Source: Lingula anatina
Lineage: Eukaryota; Brachiopoda; Lingulata; Lingulida; Lingulidae
NCBI RefSeq assembly: GCF_001039355.2
Contig: NW_019775539.1
Coordinates: 271,921-335,094, forward strand
Length of the DNA: 63,174 nt
Reading direction: 5' to 3'
The translations under genes were made by a program, and so were the position numbers. Every line of letters begins with the position of its first letter. Positions within the stretch are counted from its first letter, which is position 1. The notes beneath the pieces were generated by a model, which was not told the DNA's origin, searched no databases, and saw only the letters and a program-made list of their open reading frames with translations. Of this stretch, positions 36,654 through 48,816 are shown piece after piece.

Positions 36654-37822
36654 CTACAATTGCTAACACAAACAAGCCTAAACAATAAAAAATATAATCA
36701 ATCGGTTTCAATTGCTTTATAAGTCTTTATTCATACTAATAGAAGGGAGTAGACTTTTTTGTTTTGTGACCTCTAATGGCCCAACATGTTTTGTTATTCT
36801 TTGTCATAATAACTGGAATACCTGCACAGCCAGCTTTTGTGTGCCCATTTTCTGGTGCTTTTATTGTGTACATGTACATTAAAATATTTTAAGTCAATAT
36901 TTGACCAATTACTCTCAATACTCTCATTATAATTTTTATTATCATCTCCTTGTGATGGCATTAATTGTACCCCTGTCCAATTTTGATACATACAATGAAT
37001 TTTGAAGTTTCTATGTCCTGGACTTGTAAAACCACAAATAGTACACAATCAATAAAGATAGGTGTATTTTTCATGTCCACCAAGTTGCAGAGCTTACTAG
37101 TACTTATGCACTAATTTGGTGAGCCTTTCCATGCACACTGAAGGCTGCTGAATTGGAGTACGTATAAGTTTTCTCACACCTGTACCATATTTCATGGGTA
37201 TATTTGGGGCAAAGAAAGTAGGTACTCATTTCACATATTATATTATGACATGTGTACTGTGTGTGAAAGAAGCAATGTCAAGGACAATAAGCTCAATGTA
37301 CTTCCGTCCCAGGGAAACAACCGCATTGGTCACAAGTACACAAAGCAAAACAAAAAAGGGGATTTTTTTCGATCAGGTCAGCCATACTTGGCAATACCCA
37401 AGTAACTTCCAGGTAAGTGATCTTAAATTGAAGATTAATCTTTCTTTAAATGTTTTTCTTCATTTGATTTTGGGTATAAAAGAGTCCGTATATAAAACAG
37501 AGTTTGTGTAAGTGACATAAAAGAAATATTTATCACTAAAAGGGGACAAAAATAGCTGACCTACTTTTGAAAGATGGCAAATTTCCACAATAATTAAAAT
37601 CATTAATCTATTAGGCCTATGTCCATCTTACATAGTATACTTCTTGTAATAGAAGATTAAAGCACAAAAATACATAGATAAATAAATATAGGGCCTACAA
37701 TTACCCCTTATATATAAATTCCATATCCATAAATATCAAATAAACTGAAAATCAACTTCTACAATAAACCCTTTTATTTTGTAGGTTAACTGGTAAAAAT
37801 AAGGACTGATTGAAACATCACA
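36343..37822. other. intergenic; possible 5' UTR exon of the death-fold gene
   Basis: A run of about 30 A lies at 36620-36649. Near 37411 there is a good donor (CTTCCAG followed by GTAAGTG), and at 37784 a good acceptor (TTTTGTAG) precedes the ATG at 37823. A non-coding first exon ending at about 37412 is therefore plausible. No other gene is seen. Confidence 0.4.
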
Positions 37823-38465
37823 ATGGGAACATTTTTAAGCATGCCAGCTGAAAGACAGAGGTGGGCAAAGCCCAATATCAACAAGTGCCCATGCCAACAA
37901 CTCCACAATGACCTTAAAATTGCACTTGCAGATGAAGTCAGCAAATCAGAGCATCTACCAAAAATTAAATGTCAGCTCCGGGGCAAAATTGGAGCTGGGC
38001 ATTTGGAAAACTTGGACACACTGGCATTACTGAATGATCTGGATGACAGGAAAATAATAGCCCCCGGAAATTATGGAGAATTAAAAAATTGGCTAAAAAA
38101 AGCAGGCATTGAACGATTGTGTGACACTATTCAGGCGACAGAAAATGAAGTAAGCCATTGTGAAATACACCAAAAGGAGCCATCACAGAGCAGGAAGAGG
38201 AAAAGAGGTACATAGTACCACTTTGTTATATGATGATCACTTTTGTTTTAATTTGGGTCATGGACAAACATCCAAGATAAAAGTTTCTTAATTAAAGGGA
38301 TAACAACTGCCTGTATGAGATTTCTATTTCACAATGATTACACTGTAAACGACTCATAGAATCCGCTTATACCACCAAAACAGCAGTTGTTGAAATTATT
38401 CTGGATCTATGCATGCCATTGGACCATTTGACCTTAATTCTTGTATTGCTCTTTAGAGATTATTA

Positions 38466-38509
<44 letters not shown>

Positions 38510-41500
38510 GTAAACATGGAAAAATTGTTTTCCCTACATTTGGACCAATGAACCACGGCCCTGAAAAATAAGGAGTATTGTAATGGCAGTTGTAGTTAGT
38601 TTATGACTGTTTCTGAGTTTCCAATATTAATGAGTCTTTCAAATATGAGACCACATTTGACATTTAACTTTGTTGATGAATGTAACTTTTATATCTATCA
38701 TGACTTTCTTATATAGATATTTTTGGATATTCAATTATCAACAGAACTGTATTTTTATTAACTGTTCATATTTCTGTTTACAAATTATAAAATGTATACC
38801 TACATTTATGTAATCTACTGGAAATAAAGTTCTTAGTTTAGTGGGTCTTTTCCATGATTTATAATAGCCTCAATCTTTGACAAATTAAAGCTTCCCAAAA
38901 TCTTTTAAACTCAGAATTATTTTACCTTTCAGATGATGATAATCACAGTGATGACTCGGAGTTGGAGGACAACAACAACGAGTCTCTCTTCGATGGTTAG
39001 GATCAAATTTATTCAGTTTTCAGACATGCTGAAACTGTTGATTCGATCGGTCATGACCGGCTAAATTTCTCTGGACCGAAAAAATTGTACTTTGTTGGTC
39101 CAAAGGATTTTGAATTTAAAGCCATCATTCGATGTACTTCAAGAATTAAAACCCACATCATTTTTTCTTCCATTTACTAATCAAGTGCCCATAAAAACCA
39201 ATTTCATTTTGGTGACATTCACTAACAAAGTACGCTAGCCAATCATAATATCTGTCTCAAAGGAATGGGCAATTCCCCATGGGGAATCCCTCCAGCTCTC
39301 TATATTACGCGCCCTGTTATTAGTCTGTTGGCTGCAACATACAGACATCTATCACGAGGGCGGTCCACGCTGCCCAGCACATGTAAACATGTTGGGGTAT
39401 ATGTTTACTGCTTCACTTAAGCTGTACACACTGTATTGAATTTAAAGACTAAGTGTGAAATTCAAGGACTTACAAAGGAAGAAGCAAATTCAAACTCTTC
39501 TAAAGGCCTGTAACATCTCCATATTTAATGGAAATTTTGGGTCTGGCAAATTTTCATCACTGCCCGTCCAAATGTCCAGCAGTTCTGCAAAGTTTTCAGC
39601 ATGTCTGAGTCTAATATATTTTTTGTCATCAATTTAGTTATAATACATCACTACAGAATAGCATATATATATATATTACAGTAATTTCCAATATTGTTCT
39701 TTTAAAATTTGATTATATCAGTTGTCAGTGATGATCTGTATATTTGAAGGAAAAAATAATGCAATAAATAAATTGAAAAAAAAACAACAACATATTACTT
39801 AAAGTTTAAAACTATAATTCTATTCAATTGAAACTACATTTATTTTCAGATGAGGAAATTCAAACTACTGCAGGATTGTGTGTAAGAAATTGCAGAACTT
39901 GTAAATTAAAAAATGGAAAATATGAAAAAGGTAACTACCAGGACTTTTTTACAGGCAAGGCAGTACTTAACTGGCATCAAATGATTATAAAATTAAATAT
40001 AATTGAGATTTGAATAACTATTATCTTAATCCTCACAAGTGACTTAACATCATTTAAATAAAATAACTTTTTCATATCAATTTCATTCCAGTTAAAAAAA
40101 ATCAAAATTTTGACAATATTTACCTTAAATTCAGATTGCTAATCTTACATATTTCAATTCATTTATCTCATTCATTCAATGTTTTTATAATTTAGTTGTG
40201 CCAACCAAAAAATAAACACGTTTTTAAGCATTTTTGACACTATAGCCAGTGTTTGCACAGTACATAAAGTATGAAAAAATAATAATTCAAATAAGTAAAA
40301 TGCATGCTCATTTTTAAAAATACCTCTAAATTAAGAAAGGAAAAACAAATTGCCCTTTCAGAATAATAAAGTCTATGAGGATAAAAACATAAACTAAATT
40401 ATTTTTGACAAAAAAAAAAAAAGAGCTTGGCTGTCTACTAAGTTTCCAATGTTGTCTTGTTGAATGTTGAAATAAAACTGTATCTTGTACAAAAGATATA
40501 AAAACTTATTGTTATTTTCACTTAGTCTACAATGGTGTGAAGATTAAACTCCTAAACAAGAAGAGTCAGATGGCCAGTCTTAGTTACCAATCAGATAGTG
40601 ATGATGAGACAACTTCATGGATTTCCAAAGTTGCAGATACAACCAACAACTTCTTAGAAAAATCCAACATTAAGGAAGGTTTTCACAAGAAAAATGGTGA
40701 GTCCAAAGTATAATTTATAAAAATAATCATGTAAGTATTTAGCATCAAGGTCAAATTACATCAATTCTGAAAACAGCCACTCGGTTTTCTTTTTTTATTC
40801 ACTGTTAAAAACAAATGAAACAAGTATTCAATATATATTTTCATAAATATAAATTTTCTTTTGAAATTTGTGAAAAAATAAAAATGTGAATTAAAAATCC
40901 TGACTTTTTTCAATTATTCTTTCAGTTTTGCATGCAAAACTGCACATTGCATACCTGGCATCGAAAGGTATTGCAAAATCAGCAGACAAATACTTCACCG
41001 AGGAGATGTTAAGTACCCAAGAAATGTTCAAAAAGGCTGCAGAGAAATTTTGTAAAAAGGGGGCAGCACTAACCAAACTCATAGAAGGCTGCGTAGAGTG
41101 CACATTGCTGTTTGATGCTCCTGAAAAGCTGCAGAATTTCTGGACAGAGTACAAGTCTGGCAGCCTTTCTGAGTTCCTAACACAGGAGTATATTACTGCA
41201 GAACTTGAGGAGATGGAGGGAGGACAGAGACTGTATGTGGATGTGTACATCTGTGAGCAGGAGCTGGCCACAGCCTGGGATTTTTTTGCACGGCCAGGTA
41301 GATAAAGTGTAAACATAATAACTATAAGATAGGTGTGGTGTAAAATAAAATTGGACATAACTATAAGCAAGATGTTCAAAAGAAAAGGGTGATTTTCCTA
41401 TTATTGTATAATTTTTTATTGGGTGTAGAGAAAAAATCAATTTCTTTCATTTGTGTTAATCTTTAAATTAATTTAAGTAAAGTCTGAAGGGATTTCTATT

Positions 41501-44500
41501 AAAGAATGAAGTGACAGAGTTACAGGCACCCGTTTCCAGTAGACCCTGTCAATTTACACACTGTATACCAAATATTCGTTTATATATCTAATAGTATGTA
41601 CAATACTTATAAGTGTGATTTGCACTCCATCACATCACAGGAGAACCAGAGGACCAATCAAACCCTTTGACCTCGAGTTCTGTTGAAAACAAGTCAGAAG
41701 ATAGAATAAAGCAAGAACCAACAAGCTTAAGCAACATAAACCATGGCATCCATCTGAAAACAGAACCAGAGCCCTCAACATCAGACACTGCACCCAAATC
41801 TGAACCATTAACAGAAGAAGGAAGACCAGAGGTAGAAATGACGATGTGTGAAGTCAAACAAGAACCAAATGAAATGACAGAAGAGCCTTTGGAGAATATG
41901 GGAACAGAAAATTGGCCTGTTGAGGTGAACATACTGCCACACTAATTCCAAAAGATCTTTTAAAAATCTTGAAAATTTGTTGGCTAGAAATATGTCAGGT
42001 GCTCAAATGAATTTTACTGATTTTCATGAAAATGTCTACAAAATATCGAAAAATGATTAAATGGACACATTTTTCTGATTAAAACAATTTCCCAAACAAC
42101 CTCTCTTCTCTTTTGAACAGCAGTCATTTTATTATAATTACAAAAATAAATAACTGATTTCTTAAAATCACACTCTCCACCTATGTCATCTATCTCTGTT
42201 TACATATGTATGTAAAAACTAAGGCTACAGAGATAGATTTTTAAACTATGATAAGAGTTATTAAAAGATACATTATCATAGTAAGTAAGTGATTTTTTTT
42301 CAAAATTCATTAAGTATACAAGATTCTTCATAGGGACATTTTCTAAAGATGATTTACATTATTTTGTTATTAGAAGGTTAATCATTACAAACATTTATTA
42401 ATTCATCTTAATATCATTCAAATTAAATATTTTTTTATGTTTGCCTTCTAGCGCACCATTGCTGATGCAATATTCCACACCATATCAACCCGAATGTCCT
42501 TCATGTGGAGGAAAATGGCAGTTGAACTGGGACTGGATGAGGATGAAATTACAACCATAGCATCTCAGCATCCAGCCAGTGAGGAGCAACAGTGTGTTGA
42601 ATGTCTAGAGTACTTCCTCAATAAGAACTTCTCCAAACCATGTGGTCAACTCACAGCAAGACTGGTATCTGCTGTGTATGCTGTGCAACAGCCTGCATTT
42701 GCTGGTATTACAATTTTGCTGGTTTCTTTCTTTTTTACTTAATTAGATTTTGGCTATTCCAATGCCTAAAAAACGTCTCTTAAAAGAGAAAAATTACACA
42801 TGTTGAACTACTGTAATGAAAATTAATGGATGCACTTTGTCTTTAGTCTTTCACATCTCTTCTTTTTGCCATACTTCAAATTAAAAACATAACAAAAAAG
42901 AGCAGATTAAACTTACAGTAATACAATATATGACTGTAATTCAGAGAACATATTTCCTGAACAAATCACCCCATCAGATTCCACTAACAGTGTACCATTG
43001 TCATAAATACCTACTCCATCTTCTTTCAGCAACCCTCTGCGAACTTATGCAAATGGAAGGGCTACCCATCTGTCATGACCTCATTGTTAGATGCCAGGGT
43101 GATTCTAATAATGAACCATTTGATGCTGCTGATTATGATCCCAAAAAAGATGATGATTGGGATGATAACATGGATGGAGAGCACAACTGCAGAAAACCAA
43201 AAGAAGATGAAGAGCAAAGTTCTAGCCTGAAGGATACAGGAGGCAATGCTCTTGATTTAGGCTCTAGAAGCGCCTGTACCTCAATCACCTCAGAAGACAC
43301 AAATAATTTTGATTCAGTGATTAACGGAAAAGATAAAGAAACTTTCAGTAAAGTTTCTGAGGAGTCCTCTCACAGTGATACTGAAAGATCCAACTCAACA
43401 CCAGACAGACTGCAGTCATTGCTCATGACAGACACTATCAACTTTACAGGTATGGAAGAGATCTACCACATAATTGAGACATCACCCAAAAAATTGACCA
43501 ACCTTAGCATGGCTTATCAAGAAAAGCTTGCAACTGAACTTCTATATTTAGGTTGTAGGGGGGAGAAGAATGCAAAACAGTGTAAATACCTCAAGGAAAT
43601 GTTTATAAGGTGTGCATCTTCAAACAACCCTGAGGCCAACATACTGACACGCAATATGCTGAGAGACAGACTGATGAAAATATTTGAAAACACTACTGTA
43701 CAGAACCCTTCTTTGTTCACAGAAAACTGGGAAATCTTATATCGCACTGCTAGCACTGAATCTTGGTCATCTACTTCTAAAGTCTTCCTCAGACTCTATT
43801 GTGATTTTTCTGGTGACAAGTTGCTGGAAAGAGTTTTATGCAATAGCACCCAGCTCCAAAAATATGTATCAGAACAATTAAGGAAGGATGCAACTTTTGA
43901 TTACAATAAAGAGACAATTACCAAATTTCTATCAGAGATAATAGGAAATTGTAAAAAAGTTACTGATATCCAGAATATCTTTGTCAGCCACAGTGGAAAA
44001 CAACAGGATACATTAGGACAATGTATCAAAACGTTGTCCAAAAAAAGAGCAGTCTCAGAGTTTGTGCTACAATTGTTATTCCAGCTCCACTTATCAAAAA
44101 CTAAACAACAATCATTTCTGTCTGCAGAAGAGAGGACACTAGTCTTGGATGTGCTGTCACAACATGTAAAAAAAAATGGACCATGCCTCCATGCTGGTGA
44201 AGGAAATGCTGAAGTTTTGATGGAGTACTTTTTTACCAACCATGAATCTACAGAGGCAGAGCATACACTGTGTATGGAGATTTTAGCCAAGGATGAGAAA
44301 ACATCAGAACATCTACTACAACAGTTCTACAAGATTCACACAACCAGGACACAATCAGAATCAGAGAGGACATTATTCCTGAAAGTTTTGTCACAACATG
44401 CAGTACAACATGGGAGCTGCTGGGATGCAGGTGAAGGAAATGCTGTTATGTTATTACAGTATTTCCTTGCAAACAATAACACTACAGAAGCAGAGCATAC

Positions 44501-44526
44501 ACGGTGTATGGAGATTTTAGCCAAAG
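37823..44526 (+). CDS. death-fold adaptor: DED, TRADD-N-like, Death domain, helical repeats
   Basis: Eight exons join in frame to about 1035 aa before the N at 44527: 37823-38207, 38933-38995, 39850-39930, 40526-40696, 40926-41297, 41641-41924, 42452-42704 and 43030-44526. Residues about 22-110 look like a DED (helical; LALLNDLDDRKIIAPGNYGE, LKNWLKKAGIERLCDTI). Exon 5 (about 234-357) resembles the TRADD N-terminal domain (LLFDAPEKLQNFWTEYKSGS, then LYVDVYI). Exon 6 has three KxEP motifs of SUMO type. Exon 7 (about 453-535) is a Death domain (MWRKMAVELGLDEDEITTIA). Exon 8 is an acidic linker and then all-helical sequence with two 78-residue repeats. Known FADD and TRADD adaptors carry DED+DD and TRADD-N+DD; this gene combines all three. 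Domain calls are by eye; a role in death or NF-kB-type signalling is inferred. The 3' end is lost at the gap. Confidence 0.75.
38467..38507. repeat. poly-A tract
   Basis: About 41 A lie in the first coding-region intron of the death-fold gene. No target duplication or retroposon body is recognised next to it. Confidence 0.85.
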
Positions 44527-44791
44527 NTAAAAGAGCTTTAGAGTGCTCCTTTCTTTAAATTTTTGGTTGTCAATTTAACCTACTTTCGTGACCTACTTTT
44601 CTGCCCTATTGACATACAGCATAGAATGCTAGCAGAAAAATCTGTTCAAACATCACTTTTGGGTAAAATTAAACAATGCCTTTTGGTAATTCTCTTAGTT
44701 ATACTACTTGAAACTATATGCTGGCATTTGGTTGGTTTTTATGACAAAAAATTGACTTTGTATGTACCTTTAAGCATAGTGACATAGAATG

Positions 44792-44995
44792 CATTTCCAT
44801 AGATTTTTAGATTGATCTATCCTCGTGGGGAGTCTCACTAGATTGTTGTCAGCCTAACCGGCTTAAATGTCTGTCGTGCCTACTAAAAGCTGTAGGGGGG
44901 TAATTAACTTTTGAGTGTGCTCGGCTCTCGGAACCTGACAGCAATTTAGCGTGAACCCCCAAGGAGTTAGGTCGATTCAGATAGATCGACAACAA
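44792..44995. mobile_element. second copy of the 1997-2198 MITE, inverted
   Basis: Read on the - strand, this matches the element in lectin gene 1 over its whole length, including AACTCCTTGGGGGTTCACGC, GTTAATTACCCCC and TAGTGAGACTCCC. The ends TTTTTAGATTGATCTATCC and GATAGATCGAC preserve the inverted repeats. The two copies clearly diverge, so neither insertion is recent. Confidence 0.75.
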
Positions 44996-45450
44996 TTTTC
45001 TTATACTTACCAATGGTTAACAAATCCATTTCTACATTCAAAGTTAGTCCCTTGTTTTTATTTTCTAAAAAAATTTTATTTTCTAAAGTATAATCTCTCA
45101 AGAGATTATAACAGAGTATCTGGGGTAGCGCTAACACTCGCCAATTTAGCCAAATGCTAAAACTGACTTAAACAAATAGGGCTTGAATTGACTTGTTTTA
45201 GTCAAATTATAACCATTTGGATAACAAATTGACAAAAAAGTGGTGATTTGGCTAAGTGAAAAAAATTGCTAGCGCCACCCCAGCATATTGCCATCTATGG
45301 AGGTCACGTGATCTGATGACAAGCTCAGATATCAGAATAATAGCTATTACAGCCGTTATTGTGGTAAAACAGAATTTATTATATTTCTGAGTTGTTTACA
45401 ATGTTTTTATTGTGAAATATAGATCTCATACGAAGAGTTATTATCCCTTT
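44996..45450. repeat. segmental repeat matching 25785-26100
   Basis: The same ordered blocks as at 25785-26100 occur here, interrupted by the MITE at 45120-45283. It is the downstream flank of the helical-repeat exon, and it shows that exon and flank were duplicated as one segment. Confidence 0.8.
45120..45283. mobile_element. MITE proven by paralogous empty site
   Basis: The ends CTGGGGTAGCGCTA and TAGCGCCACCCCAG are inverse complements with one mismatch. The duplicated segment at about 25925 reads straight through (AACAGAGTATAGCCATC) where this copy carries the 164-base insertion. This fixes both boundaries to within a few bases. Confidence 0.85.
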
Positions 45451-45759
45451 TAAGTATTTTAGATTTAAGTTTGATTGATGAAAATGTGACATGTAGTCAT
45501 ATAAACCTACCAATCACAATAATTGCTTGTACATAAAAACAACAACTGTACCATAAAAAGGCAACAAAAATAAAATTGCAGTTAAAATACTATTCGTTAA
45601 ACAGTTTCAAATTCTAGGAAGCCTTTTCTTCAGATGTACATGATATAAATGTCTCATTGCATATAGTTTTCAAGGTTTTTATGTGAAAAAATCAGTAGAT
45701 TCACATACACAGTCTACAATATTAATTTGAATGTAATTTGTGATTTCTTTTCATATCAG

Positions 45760-48700
45760 ATTGTTGGTTGTTGTTCTGAAGAGTTAAAGGCAGCACAGCA
45801 TTGGAATGGAGCTGGCGTGATAGAACTTTTAAAAACTATACCAATGTAGGTCATGATTAATCTTATTGTTTCTTCTTTTTTTTCCAATTTAAGAAGATAT
45901 GTGATATGAGAACTTTTAAAAACTATACCCATGTAGGTCATGATTTATCTTATTGTTTTTTNAACCAGCTTTAATTCCTGGTTTTTTCTCTTTTTTTCCA
46001 ATTTAAGAAGATATGTGATATAATTATATAATTATAAAGTATCTGATTATACCAGTAGGGTACCTTGTAAAACCGGTCTTATTTCGGTTTAACAAGGTAA
46101 GTAAAATACCACGTTCTAAAACATCTCTTCAACTGTTATGTTCGTTGATATGGTATACTTCCTTATGTTGCAGTGCTGGTGGACCCTGGTTAATTACGGA
46201 AATGCGTAGAGGGGAAACAGTATTTGAAATTGATCCTACACTCCAGGTGAGAGAGAGGGAGAGAGAATGTGTTTTAATCGACAAATATCAAAAAGATGTT
46301 TCAAATACATCATTGAAGAGCATATTAAGATGTTAAGTAAATTATAAAGCAGTTACATTTTTGGTGCTGTTGCAAAATAATTACAGTCATTTTTTTAATG
46401 ACAATTTGTTGATTTATAGTTATGATGTATATTTTATGTTTTATATATTTATTTAAAGGATCGTGTTGATCAAGGTATTGAAAATGAAGGCTCCAACTTA
46501 AGTGGCGTGAGTGCCCGCTGTGCATGGGAGGAACCTAGTGACATAGATAGACATGACAAAGTGAACGAGGAGGAAAATAAAGAAAACAGATTTATAGATG
46601 GTGATAGAAGAGGCAGCAGTGACATAGAGAGGCCACACATATCTGCTTTTGGTATGAATTTATTATTTCACCAGTGTTCTTTTTTATGGACAGACACTAT
46701 GTTGGTCTTTTATTTCGGTTTTCTACATTAAGCCCCTGGGTACCAGGTCATATGGCAATTGGGTAATTTCTTCCTACTTTACAACCCCAAACCATGTCTG
46801 ATATAAAATATCTTGTCTAATATAGCCACCACCTGCATGTATCATTGCCAATGCTGGAAGTATTGCTGTGCTCTCCCCTAGAGTTTTTGCTTGTAAAGGC
46901 ACTACAAGGAAAACAGTTACTTATTATTTTCAAACTTACAGAATCATTCTAATAACATGACCTTGATTTTTTTATTTAGAATTATCATGTAACAGTTACA
47001 TTTCCGAAAAAATTTAAAGCAAAGTTTTTTTGAATACTTATAGAAAAAAAGTAATGGCTATGCAAACCACTAAATTCACACATTCTGAAAAATCTACTGG
47101 TCCAAACAAAATTTTTATTGGCTGTGGGTGTTGCAGCAGACTGCATTATTGAAGGTATAATAATAACATTTACTCTCACTTATATATTTCAAACATGTGA
47201 ATTGATTTCAGAATCTGAACAAATCAAAGCCACATTGAAGAAAGGGCTGAACACAGCTCATCAAATCAAACAAGAGCCTGTAGATAATGAATACTCACCT
47301 TCACACCAGCCAGATCAGTAAGTATTTAATGATGTGTTCAGGTAGCCGAGACTTGTTTAAGTTTTTATTTCACCAAGTGGCATGAGTGGCTACTTAAATC
47401 TTTCAGTAAGTTAGTGGTCACTTGTGCACAGTTAAGCATTTGATTGAATGGGCATTTTTGTATCGATGTGAGTCAGATTGCTTTCTTATGAATTTTTGAT
47501 AAAAAAGGCTGCATTGTCTTTTCAGATGCACTTTTTTACACCAAACATATATCTGAAAACAAAGCATCAGTATATTTTTTTTAACCAAATCTCATTTTTA
47601 CAATCAATTTTCAATCTATTAGTAATTTATCAATTACTAAATAGTGGATTTGTTTTTGTTTTTTTGTTTTTTTTTTTTTTTGTTGTTGTTGTTGTAAATG
47701 GTAAGAACTAAAGAAATTTAGATTTTGTTGAAAAATTGAAGTTGCAGTCTTTGATATTTAATGTTCAACTTTCAATCTTAACATTATTTCCCTGGCAGAC
47801 AAACTGGTGGATCTAGAAAGGAGTCATTTGATAGTAATGTAAGCAGTGAGGGGCCATCTGAACTGTGCAGAACAAGAACATTGGATGCTGTGCATCTGAA
47901 GTTTAATGTGGAGGCTGGCTCTCTACTTCCCCTGGCTTTGAGGTATATTGTAATGACTGTTTATAACATAACATGTAATTATTATGCAAAACTGCGTATG
48001 CACTCTTATTTTTTTCCAACTGTGGAGCAAGTTTTTTTTTGTGTGTGTGTGTGTGTGTGTGTGTAACATGCATAATTATCTGTTTATACGAACTTGAAAA
48101 ATAAAAGAGAGAATAATCATTGGTTGGAAAGGGCAAATTCATGATTTTCTTTGCTATTTTTGGTCCTTGCCCTATTTTTTCTCATCTGAATTAGACCATT
48201 ACACAAGCCACACCTTGTTTTTCTAGGGGAAGATTAAAGCATGGCCGCCACTTCACATTTAAAAGTGCATTAAATGATGTTGCCATCACTCTGGTATCTT
48301 CAAGTGTATTAGGTGCAATAGTAGACGAGGAACATCCATATGGGGCTCATGGACCATGGCTGCAGGTAAGGATGAAACCATCTTATTGTTGATAGATATT
48401 TTGCAAAAAAATTTCATTCACTGTGCATATGTGAGCAGTGCATTTTGTGGGTTTCTGATAGTTAAGATCATGATGACTTAAAGAAAATATTCAATTGTTC
48501 TCTTGTAGGTGTTGTTTACTGATGATTTTGTGGAGAGACTGTTAGTCCAGATGGAAGAATTATCAACACCCGAAAATGTAAGAAAATGTTTTTAAAAAAT
48601 TACACAGTAATGAAAGTTGGGTATATCAGGTATATTTTTCAAAAAATTATCATGATTTTACTCAGAACATGTTACCCGAGATGAAATCTTAAAGATATCG

Positions 48701-48816
48701 TGCATATTTCCGATTTTGATTTGTTACAGATTCATCCTCCCAAAGTTTATTCTTGGCCAGAAAAAAGGCTGTGTATCACAATCATACCAGATGATCTGCC
48801 AGAAGGCCAAAGTTGA
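45760..48816 (+). CDS. unrecognised conserved protein, or C-terminal part of the death-fold gene
   Basis: Eight exons join in frame to about 298 aa: 45760-45845, 46174-46246, 46459-46651, 47212-47317, 47799-47942, 48227-48365, 48509-48577 and 48730-48816. The first exon opens at a splice acceptor in phase 0 with no ATG, so 5' exons are missing. They may be in the gap at 44527 or be those of the upstream gene. The N-terminal part reads ELKAAQHWNGAGVIELLKTI, then GGPWLITEMRRG. The middle is polar and contains IKQEP. The last 130 residues form a compact mixed alpha/beta-looking domain (LDAVHLKFNVEAGSLLPLAL, HGPWLQVLFTDDFVERLL, YSWPEKRLCITIIPDDLPEG). I do not recognise the domain. The shared KxEP motif and strand suggest one gene with the region upstream, but this is inference. 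Confidence 0.6.
45823..46020. repeat. 87-bp direct repeat spanning an exon end and the N at 45962
   Basis: GAACTTTTAAAAACTATACC with its following intron sequence recurs 87 bases on at 45910. The block CCAATTTAAGAAGATATGTG appears both before and after the N. Local expansion or another unmerged contig overlap is likely. The first copy keeps the exon in frame with the next exon. Confidence 0.7.
48042..48064. repeat. (TG)n microsatellite
   Basis: A short GT repeat lies in the intron after 47942. Confidence 0.85.
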
